DNA of 64,000 nucleotides from Siderastrea siderea (lineage: Eukaryota; Cnidaria; Anthozoa; Scleractinia; Rhizangiidae). Position 1 is the first letter of the stretch; each line of letters opens with the position of its first letter. Positions 47,401 through 58,505 of this stretch are shown piece after piece. Below the pieces are notes generated by a model. It was not told the DNA's origin. It searched no databases and saw only the letters and a program-made list of their open reading frames with translations. Where the stretch lies: contig OZ034978.1 in NCBI GenBank assembly GCA_964030785.1, forward strand, positions 13,567,953-13,631,952. The letters run 5' to 3'. Position numbers and translations under genes: made by a program.

Positions 47401-50400
47401 AATAAGAAGTTTATTATATGGCTATGCCTGACACTTTATTACTTGAAAAGTGAGCCGTAGCGGATTGGGATGAATGAAACAGTTTACCGGAAAGCATACA
47501 AAACTCAGCAGTTTTATTCCACACAAAAAATTTATAGCGCACCCGGGGGAGGGGGGTACTCCCTTACATAAGCTATATAGGTATGTGCGACGCCAAAGGG
47601 TATGGTTTTTGAGCCTTTTTGGTCTGAAATAGGACATAGATTTTGACCATTTTGGTCTGAAATAGGGTGAGGCTTGTGCCCCGGGGGGGTGGGTACTCCC
47701 TTATATAAGCTATATTGGTATGTGTGGCGAGAAAGGGTATGGTTTTTGAGCCTTTATGGTCTGAAATAGGGTATAGATTTTGACCATTTTCGTCTGAGAT
47801 AGCGTAAGGTTTGTGCACTCTGATATGGGATCTGGTAAGGTTCTTACAGAAAGCTATCTTTTTATTAATTTTCTTCTCCAAAGAACTGAGGTTTGATTAA
47901 CGTTCGGAATTTGAAGCCCTTCTCAACTGTTTACGCAAACGAAATAGGGTTAGGGTCTCGTCTGAAATAGGGTATCAAATATTAAGTCAGGTCTGAAATA
48001 GGGTAGGGAAAATCACATATCTTGGTCTGAAGTAGGGTAAGGGTTTCCAGAAGCGCGGCGCACACCGCCACCCAAATCTTCGGGAAGTACCCCCGGGGAT
48101 ATCGCACAAGAAAAAGTAAAAACTTTCAAAGAAACTGTCCCTTTTCATTTAGCTTCAAATCATCCCAACTATTTGAATCAAATGTACTTTTTACATTTTC
48201 TATATTTCCACTTTACTAGCCGGGCATTAACATTGCTCATAATGCCCCTGGGCATTACGGGAAAATCTGGCCCCGAGTATTGGCCAATCACAGCGCGCGT
48301 TATATATTTACAAGCTCTAGCCATATAATAAAATTGGGGAATGCAGTAAAGACATCAAAGGACATCTGAGAAGTTACAAGGTGTTGAATGCGTCACTAGA
48401 TTCAGAAGCAAAGCTTTTGCTGGCAAGAGCAGGTAACTGTACTGTTGAAAAATTTGGGTACTTATTGCTGTAGACTGCAAAATACTTTTTACTGTTCGCT
48501 CTCTTTCTCTGCCTCAAAATAAGAAAAGGAAAGACAAGAAAAAGAAAACTCGCGGGGGTACGAATCTTCCGAAAAAGGTTAACTCGCTTGGCGCGAAGTG
48601 CCGAAAGTGTGGATTTTCCCGCGCGAGCTACACACGTCCCGCGCGTTCGTATGATGCACCAAGAAATATGTAATGTTTTGCGCTCGGTCTTTAGCTTGGA
48701 TACAACTGTACATGCGGCCACCAGGAGTTGTAAAATCTTGCCTAAAGGCCAAATAACACGGAAAACATTCGTGCAACTATTCGCGCAACGATGTTGCGTT
48801 TATTATCACCTCCGCGTCGCGTGTTCAGGTTGCAGCAGGTTAGTTGCTTCTACTTTTCGAAAAATAAAGATTTGTTGCGTTTATAGGTGAGAAAACTCTC
48901 AACTTTTAACGCATCCTTGTTGCGCAACACGTTGCACGAAAATCTTGCCGGTATTACTGAAGCGAAATAATGAAATTACTCCTGGTATCCACATTTGTTA
49001 TCACCTGGGGCGCAACACCTCTCTCTCCATCTTGGGGTACATCCATAGATAAGTGAGGGGTAAGCGAAGTTCTGCACTGCCCAAATTAAAAAATTCTGTT
49101 AAGATACCCGCCTGTTACAATGAGACATATTTGGCAGCTAGGGTGGGTGAATACTTCCACGGGATATATTCCTTTTGACCTAAATGAAGACAGGAAAACT
49201 CAAAGTACCTTGGTACAGATTCTGACGTTTGACGATACTCGGAACTGTTTTTTTTTCTTCTAATTTTTAAAGGAATTTTTGAATTCAATGAAGTTCGTTT
49301 GGGTTTAACAATATGCCCGCGACACCGTGAAAGGTTTGGAATCCGCTGGAGATCCTACAAGAAAAACTGCAGCTGTCCAAATGAAGTGTCCGTTAAATAT
49401 TTAGGTCCAATTTGCAGCAAATTATGTGGTAGGCCAGATAGTAGAGAATTACAGTAATCGATCCGAGAAGTTGCAAAGGTGTGTCTCAGTATTTCGCAGT
49501 TTTTGTGTGACAGGAACTTTCTGGTAGTAACTAGATTACGTAGATGATAGAAAGCTGTTTTGCACAGTTAGTTCACTTGCTTGTTCAAAGAAAAGGCACT
49601 TTCAAACCATACGCCAGTGTTCTTGGCTGACCATTTATATAGCAGCCGTTTATATATATGTAGTCGTCGGCAGGATCGTGGAAGCCATTGAAGCCCACCC
49701 GCAAGACAGTTTTTCATTACCTAGCTAGTGTTCGCAACACGAAAAACGGAGGTTTAAAAAAAAAAAGGCTTAGGGTGGACCGGAATATCTACGTTTGATC
49801 AAGAAATGTTTTTAGGGCAAGGGGCGCCCAGCATACCCCTATGATTGATATTTTTTTCTGTTTAGAATGCTTAAAAGTAAAACCATCAGCATTAAATTTA
49901 TCACAGGCACTTCTATTTAGAAAAAGTGGCAACCCCAACAAACAAACTAAAAACAAGTCATGCCCAGAGATGGTAGCCAGACAGCATTCCAGGAGACAAG
50001 AGCAGGAAAAAACATCGAACAGATTCTGCAGCAGGCTAGCAATAAAAAAAACAATTTTAAATCCAGCCATTTTATCTTATATATGTCCGATGATCAATCC
50101 CGTCGCTTTTATATGCCCTACCCCTCATTCCCTCCCCTCTCCGGCTCTCTACGTTGCAAGTTGTTCAATACTTTCAATATCATCTGAGCCTTTTCTGCTG
50201 CCTTGTCTTTCTGTGAACTGCCTACACTTTTAAAATGAGGATCGTATGTGTGGCTCAAAAATAACACCGTAAAAGCCAGGATGGGACCTCTCTGGTTCGT
50301 AATTTAAGACCAGTGTATATTGCGTGACAGCAACGTTTTCACGACCACCCAAAAATGTTCGACGGTTGTCTCACGCAGCCAGAAGAAATCTCGACCTTTC

Positions 50401-53400
50401 TTCATCAGAAAAGAGTCATTAAGGTAAGATTTGCTTTATAAATAGTTGGGTCACACTTTATTGGTCCTCTTTACCATTGTTTTGGAAAAAACTGAAGGCA
50501 GAAAACCGACTTTGTTGTGAAAGAAAAATGTTTCAAATTTATGAAAATTACCGATGTTAATCACCACCAACCAAAGTTTGCCTTTGCCAAAAAAACGTAT
50601 TTGCGAGCGAAAACCTGTCCTGTTTTCGGCTGATGACTTTATTTGAGGCTCTATTAATTAGTAAGTACCAAACATTCTGAAACTTTTCTTTAAAAAATGG
50701 AATTATTAGCGCGTGTTATTTGAAAACGCTGGTCATTACTTCCCCGCTTGTCAAGGTCAAAAGGTCGTCTTCGCTTGGAAAATAGGGTGCAGATAGAGCG
50801 CTCCCAAAATTTACCATTTCATTTACCCAAAAATTTTTTTTCATCAAATCGTAGAGGAAAGATTGCTTATTCCAACAAGTGTAGCCTCAGCAGCGAAAGC
50901 CATATACCAGAGTGCTTTTTTTGGTCCTGAATTTCGCCATTTTTTAGCGTGCGACTATGCCGCTCGAAACGGTTAAATTTTAAAAATCTGTTAAAAATTC
51001 TGGTTTCCATCGATTTCAAATTTGACAAAGCAAACATGACAAGAAAATATCCTACTTATACTACATGGCTTTGATATTGATATTCCTGTCTTCACAATTC
51101 AAGACGAGCGGTTGATTTAAGTGACACTTCCAAGTCGTTTTTACTCGCTCACGAGCCATCGGAATGACAAAGTCGTCGTAACGGTAAAATATTTACCGGA
51201 ATAAACTAAAACTTATATTTTTATAAATGGTTTGGGAAGACCTTTATTGTGACAAAGTTTGGCAATTTTCGATTTTTCTATCTTGCACGGTCCTAGGTGA
51301 AAGTTACAGATAGCCGCTCTTAAGTTTATTGACGAAAAGGGTCTATAGATCACACTCCGTGATGGGAAACACAAAACATAAATCACCGGAAATCACCGGA
51401 GATTACAATCATCAGCAGGGAAACTCGTCACGCTGCAGTGAATATTTCAGATCCTTTATTGTCGCAAATATAAACATGAGAGGAAAAAAAGCCTAATGTA
51501 TAAATTTCCTAAACGAGCCAAATTCAACGTACCTATTATGCCAAGAGCGGCATAAAAACACATTAAGAGGCAATGTCCACTAAGACCGAGCGAAATCGAA
51601 AATATGTGGCACATGATGAAAAATCAAAATTCTCCGTTTTTCGCCCAGAGATACCTTATGGTAGCTCTAGAAACGTGGTGGCATTTTTTGTTGAGAAACT
51701 ATTTTTAAACCTCCCAAAAATTTAAAAACCGTTACCGCACTACGTGTCTCTACAAACACCCCGAATAAACGCGAATCATACCTCCTCGTAAACTTCGCTC
51801 TGTTTAATTCGCGTCATGGAACAATCCTGTTTTGAGCTTATAAATTTGCTGTTGAAGAGTTTACAAGTAATTTGAGTCAAATTATTCTTTTGTGGATCAA
51901 TTTTCAAGGTCATGGCAGGCTGCTGAAAACCACTAAAATTCGCTTGCTTTGAATTCTCAATTTGGCACAGTTTTTCAAGAGAAAGTTTCCCTCCCCGGTA
52001 AAACACCGAATCACTTGAAATTCAGAATTCTTGAAAGAGGAAATGCCGTTCTTAAACCAGGTTTAAAAATTAGTTTCGGGCTCTTTATCAGCGCCGAGTA
52101 CAAACGCTCTCAAAATCCCGATAATTACAACATTAACACGTCAACAATTGGCACATACCTACGACCAAATAACCGAAAATGTGGACATTTCTTCTATTTT
52201 GGTCGGTATTCGGTTGTAATCCACAGCAGAAAGGTAATGTCTAGCTCACCTGAATATGGTATTGTCTAAATATCAGGTTCTGTGCGTACTCTTTCATAAT
52301 AACCATCTTGGCGTCCGGGGTCAACAACATCACTGAAGCATCGCGTATTGGCAATCAACCCAAATGACTTATTTCCATCCCGCCTCCTTTTGTTAAAATG
52401 AAGAACCTTCAGGAATAAAATGATTTTGCCTTATTTGAACTTCAAAAGAGTTTTCTCCTATAAGACGTCTTTTCTTGATTTCTATTCGTTGTAAAATTTC
52501 GAAACGATAATTCCTTGCCGAAAGCTTACAAGCCTGTTTAGTTTGAGTCACGCAACAAAATGTCACGCACTTGATTTTACCTGACGTCGGGTTTGACTTG
52601 GAGGGGGAAATGCACAGGAAACAAAACAAAACAAAAAAACAACAACAAGCAAGCAAGCAAAAAACAAACAAACAAAAACAAAGCAATGAGAACTTTGAAA
52701 ACCTGTGGACCCAAGGACAGATTACGGTCAACTGCCGCTTATAAGCCCTGGGCTTATACAACTTTGTAAGGGTTTTGGGTGGGCTTATAAACGGAGGGGC
52801 TTATATCTGGGGGGGCTTCTAAGTTTCGAAATGAGCCACAGCAGTGTTGATCAAAATACGTTTTTAATTTACCAGTTTTCAATTAACCTTTGAAACGTCA
52901 CAATAAATCGAATTCGTTTCAATTTTAATTTAACAACAAAATCATTACTGTAACAACAAGAACGTAACCGGAACGCAACAAAACAGAAGCTCAGAGTTCA
53001 TCTTCGCAGTGTTCTGTGAGAGTGCTTAATATTAAGGAAACAGGGAAAACTAGAGGGCGACTTATATCCGGTGGAGCTTATACCGGATGTATTTTTTTGT
53101 TTACAGGTAGATGGGCCTATAACTGGGGGGTTGGGCTTATAAGTGGCAGTTAACGGTATTTATGTATTTATCAGTATCATTAGAGGCAGTGAAGCCTTGC
53201 CAAAACCTTGCCTGTTGCTAGGGCTTTGAAAAAGAAATTATTATTAGGTCTCTATGCATTGGTCTTCAAAAATTGTTCAAGACAGGAGTGAGAATGTAAA
53301 AATGTATGTTGAGTTTACTCAAGACCAGGGGGTGTGGCCAGGGGTGCCGGAACCGTCCTTTTCGTTCATTATAAGCTTATGAAACCATTTTATGGCAAAC

Positions 53401-56400
53401 CTAGCGGATTACAATTTTATACATGAAACTCAAAATTAAGTTGAGTTTGAAACTCAACTCATGTTGAAACTCATCATGACAAGGAGTCCTAATGTTTAGG
53501 GCTCTTTGTCGCTTTCCGCCTGATCTTCTGAGCAAAGCAGGTGACGAAGGTGGAGAACCATCCTTGTGACGAATGGCTAACGCTCGAAACGTCAGCTTTC
53601 AATCTCTTCACGGTGGCTCAATTTACCTTATCAACTCAGTTGATAAATACAAAGTTTTGTGTTTCGCTTCCCCACCGATGCAGCACCACAGTTTCTCTAG
53701 AAACTAACCCCCTTTTTTGTCAAGAGACAGTTGGTTGTGCGATTTTTCTGCGTCTTCTCACGGCTGAGGAGAACGAGCTCGGTTTCGCTTAGAGCACTGC
53801 TATGGACGGTAGACTATCAGATGACAGGGCCTTAGATTTCAGCGCAGTTATTGGTCTTATAGGTCCCACGCCATATGCTCTTCATACACGGACGGATTCT
53901 TTCTTTAGAAAACTGTATATTCACATCATCGATCTTCCAAGTGGTAACTAAACGGCTTGCAATGGACGCCCACCGGATGACACTTAAGGATGGTTCTCCA
54001 CCGGGATCTTAATATCGTGTCCGGAGTTTAGGAGGACAAATGTATCCGACTTAGTCTCCGCCGGCCTTGCGGTCGCAGGCTCCCTTCCTTCCATGGGGAG
54101 GGAAGGGAGCCAAGAGTTGAACACCACGCCTAGCTCTGCTCCTAGTACTCCTGCGCAAACTATGGTGGCCCTGCAGGCCCTAGAGTGGTAGCAGCCAGCG
54201 CTGTCTTGCCGGAAGCTGACTGTCTTCAGGGCTGGTATGGTAGTGTTCATCTGCTTAATGACGTCTGCCATCACAGCGAGGAATGCACGAAAGTGGGTAT
54301 GAGAAAATAGTGTACTTACCAGAGCCCATTGAAGGGAAGACACCGATGTGTTGCAAAATAGCTTTGGACTCCGACTTGCCATTTCCACGGCCTGCTTTTC
54401 TCACTTTCCCGTTCGAGGCATACTTAGACAGCCCTGGTAGAACTCAACATGACCAACGTTGATTAGTTCCCTCTGCGCTATTCCCAGACAAGAGCGATGG
54501 GCTGGGCAAATGGTCCATGTTAAGAATACTAATTAAAAATACTTTTGCGCGTGATAAAAGAAAATCAACGAAGCTCAACTTCTGAGTGGATATCGCTGAT
54601 TCCAACACTGCAAGTGTGACCCGAAAAGTCTTTTTTGCAACTGGAACAGCAACTGCTTGTTCATATCGCTTGTAAGAGGCGCAAACGCCTGCAGCTAGTT
54701 TCGGAAAAGAATAAGTGACCTCTATTCGCAGCCAAGGCAGATAATGGTTTGATTGGCTATTGTACTCGGTGACAGGGATCCTGTCTGCGAGAACTCCAAA
54801 GAACCTATCCTTTTACAATGATGCGATATAGAGGAAGCGCTCTTGACAACTGCTGCGTGTTAAATCTGGCGTTTTCCTTTTTTTTTCTTTTTTTTAACGA
54901 AAATTATCAGTTTTTGAACATTTACTCAAAGCCGATCCGCACTTAAGACATTTTGCCTAGTTTCCAATAATGCCGCACCTGAAATTCTCACACGCCTGAT
55001 TTCCAACAAGAAAATTATTTCAGCAAATGGCAGCTTCTCGAGGCGCCTTCTTCGACGCAACACTGGTGGCTTGCAAGTAATATTGAAATCCTTCACCGTG
55101 AAATTAATTAGACTTGAAAAGTCGAACTCTTGAAATTTGCTATTTTAGACTATCGGAAGCTAGTTTCTGCTTCTAGTGAACACGTGACAATTTTTTCCTC
55201 TCGCCAGAGCGTCACAAAATGTACATCTATGTAATCTGCAACTTCCTTTTCACAGGTCAGAATTGCGTAGTGAATAGTCCCGTCATATGTAGTATCACTC
55301 TATTTTACTAGTCGAAAGATATTTCAGGCATAACTTCGGCAGTGTAACATGACACCAAACAGGAGGACGGAATGTAAGTAAACAAACACAGTTGTAGCCA
55401 AGTGCTACGCATTGAAAACTTACGATTATAGAGAAAAGTGAACTTAAAATTTTCAGGAAACTTGTAAAAAACAAATGGATGCCTTCTTTGTTAGCCTTCG
55501 ATATGCTTTAGTTTAAATCATGGAAAAAAATTCAGCTATCTCTGCGGTTTGTTTTTACATTGAGGCAGTCCGGCATCTGGGATGAAAACGGGCAAGGATC
55601 ATTCCGGTCGAGTTGCTGAAACAAACGCCATCACTATTTACATCGCCTTCTATCTTGTGTAATTTTTTTCATAGCTTAAGTTATTTCAGACGTCCTAATC
55701 TTTCGATTTTTTTCCCATTTTTGCAATCCATCACCAAAACCTATCCGAGGACTTGACCAGAACCCGTTGCGTGACAGACAAATTTAGTTAAATCAGACCA
55801 TAATAACAGTGCGGTTTCTGAGATGAATGTTGAGATCACTGCAAAGTTATTTAGTTTCTTGAGGGAATTAACACTGGGAGATTTTAAAAATTCATTTGCC
55901 ATTCGTTAAGGGATGCGAATGTGTTGGCGGAGTCGTTATTCATTAGTTGAAAGTCAATCTGGAGATACCAGGAGATAACGGTCGATTCCACGCGTCAAGA
56001 TGGCCCTTGGACAGTACACCTAAAACTTGACAAAACCTGGCATTTAGACAAAATCTTATTCAAGGTAAGCTAGATATGACCTTTATCCTGTACTTTTCAT
56101 CCAAATACCAAAGGATACATGGAAAAAATTCCAAGTTTTCGGCTATTCGGTCGGAGGCACGCGCCTATTGTTTGTACTGGTTGACAGGTTACCGTTGTGA
56201 TTATCGGGATTTTGAGAGCGTTTGTACTCGGCGCTGATAAAAAGCCCGAAACTAATTTTTAAACCTGATTTTAGAATGGTATTTCGTCTTTCAAGAATTC
56301 TGAATTTCAAGTGATTTGGTGTTTTACCGGGGAGGAAAACTTTCTCTTGAAAAACTGTGCCAAATTGAGAATTCAAAGCAAGCGAATTTTAGTGATTTTC

Positions 56401-58461
56401 AGCGGCTCGCCATGACCTTGAAAATTAATTCACAGATCTAAAACAGGACTCAATTACTTCCTACACACTTTAAAAGCAAACTTCCACGCTTAAAATGGGG
56501 GTTTTCTGGGGTGCAAATCAAACAGAGCGAAGTTTACGAGAAGGTATGATACACGTTTATTTCGCGTGTTTATAGGACACGTGTGGCGTAAACATGTTAA
56601 ATTTTTTTTTTCGGGCTTAAAAAAAATTTTTCAAGAAAAAAATTCCACCACGTTTCTTAGATTGCTATAGGGTATCCGTGGAAAATTTATGAGGGAATTT
56701 TATTTTTCATCATGTGCCGCCACTCGCTCGATGTTAGTGGACATCCCCTCTTAAGTCGCTTAACAAACGATCAGAAGTCCAAGCCACAAGAATCCACAAG
56801 TTATGACCTCGATATGACCTCGAGAATGCGACGCCTATAAAGTTTTCACGGCTCAATTCAGTCAACATTTAAAAATCCTCCAAACTAAACCCACTACAAA
56901 AACACAAGAAGCAAAATTGGTCAAAAGGCTAAGGGTGCGTTCGATTGGGAAATTTCGGATTTCGATTTCGGATTTCGGATTTTGGATTTCCCAATAAAAC
57001 GCGAAATCCAGAAATGGATTTCGACCAGCCGAAATCCTTTTCCAAGACGGATTTCAATTAAGGCCCCTTAATTGAAATCCGTCTTGGAAAAGGATTTCGG
57101 TTCGTCGAAATCCATTTTTGGATTTCGCGTTTGATTGGGAAATCCGAAATCCGAAATCCAAAATCGAAATCCGGATTTCCCAATCGAACTCACCCTAAGA
57201 TAAGGCACGATGTACAAGTACGTGAAGTAGAAGTCGTGCAGGCCCTCCAGCCCATTTTATGGCCGTGTCAATCGAATACAGACACTATCCCTTGAGTCGT
57301 TTCCATGTCTCATGAATTGCTTTCTTGATAGCTATCGATATTCTGCTATGCTGCTGGTCCCATTTCTGCTTTTTTCCTTTCGCGATTTTCTGAGCTTTTA
57401 CGGAAGATGGCGAGAGAAAGAAGCCTTAGACCGGCACTACTGAGCGCTTCCCTCCTCTCGGTCCTCCATCCAAAGGCATGAAAACAATGCCAAAAAATCC
57501 CGATTTCACACAAATCGCAACTTAACGGGAACTATGTATTATTAATCTATAGTTCTGCGAAGGTTAACGGCAATATCGAACTTAACTGAGCAAACGGATT
57601 TTACATGTAAAGGTTTGATATAACTTATCGCGTCTTTTGAATTTGCGACATCCTGTCGGAAAATCAAAGTATGGAGCATGCGCAGTAACCGGATTGTGTT
57701 CCTTTGACAATAAATCTGGTCTCTCAATAACGAATCAGTAGAAAAGTGTGCTCTTTAAAGTTCCAGAATTGAGTCTCCAGCTGAAATCTCAAGGTTTATG
57801 AATAAAAACGATATGAATGTGCCTAGGTAGGTAAAACTGCAAAACATTCAGCAACCAAATTGTTTTTGTAAAAGGCATGTTTCGTGTTTCGTTTGTTTGT
57901 GCGATATTGTGTGAAGACATTATTTTCTTATATATCGTGCAATAAATTCATAATTCTTTAAAACTTATCTCACCGTTTAGCTTGAGCTTGTCCGTGGAGG
58001 CCACTACTTCTGTAAGCTGAAGCAAATGGATTGGCGTCTATTTTAAGTTTGGTGATCTTCAAACATGACAAGGGGAAAAAGGAAATTAATCACTCAGACA
58101 GACGTTTTACCAGCGCGCAACATTTGCAGTCGCTGGACTGTAGAATTTAGAAACGTTTGATTCCATGGATGAAATCCTAAAGTGTGACCAATGAAAAAAC
58201 ACCTGTTTCCCTAGGAAGCTGTTTGTTACACCTTACAAGGTAGCTCTAACTCGTAAGACGACAGACGAACTTTAATAAAGTGTAACCATTCAAATGAACG
58301 CCAATTGTGAGTTTTAGGATGACTGGGAATTTGACTTCAACTTTCAGCATTATAAGAGTTTCAATTTTTAATTGATGGTAATTTCAATATCATTAGCTTT
58401 TATTTTGTACACGACCCCACAAGTTCTAAGCCTTCAGCTTTTTATCGCGTATAAATAAAAG

Positions 58462-58505
<44 letters not shown>

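Larger units (their letters stand above)
47018..48332. repeat. Foldback-bearing element split by two MITEs
   Basis: The left part has a ~100-bp palindrome (47018-47125; arms GGCCGTACTGGGAGAATATT and AATATTCTCCTAGTACGG). Further in, TTTATTATATGGCTA (47410-47424) pairs perfectly with TAGCCATATAATAAA (48318-48332). Removing the insert at 47127-47399 restores a continuous AGAGTTAATAAGAAG. So this was one element before two later insertions. Confidence 0.6.
45544..51319. mobile_element. TTAA-flanked element 1 with ~1-kb inverted arms, 5.8 kb
   Basis: The left arm (45544 to about 46525) and right arm (about 50340 to 51319) are reverse complements of high identity. For example, CCGTCGAACATTTTTGGGT at 46508 mirrors 50348, and CATGCAAGATAG at 45575 mirrors 51279. 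Outer edges read TTAA-AAGCGGCTATC and the inverse of TTAA-GAGCGGCTATC, with TTAA at 45540-45543 and 51320-51323. TTAA targets with long ends point to Kolobok (or piggyBac). The ~3.8-kb core has no transposase I can recognise and contains nested inserts (47018-48332). Confidence 0.8.
51567..56750. mobile_element. TTAA-flanked element 2 with ~0.7-kb inverted arms, 5.2 kb
   Basis: The left arm (51567 to about 52275) mirrors the right arm (about 56038 to 56750). Examples are GAGCGTTTGTACTCGGCGCT at 56215 against 52085-52115, and AATGTCCACTAA at the left edge against TTAGTGGACAT at the right. TTAA flanks both (51563-51566 and 56751-56754), and the ends begin GAGG. The core holds a decayed transposase-like frame (53984-54388), a MITE (52721) and a Penelope-type fragment (53520). 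It looks like a degenerate copy of a once coding TTAA element. Its arms are unrelated in sequence to those of element 1, as far as I can see. Confidence 0.8.
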
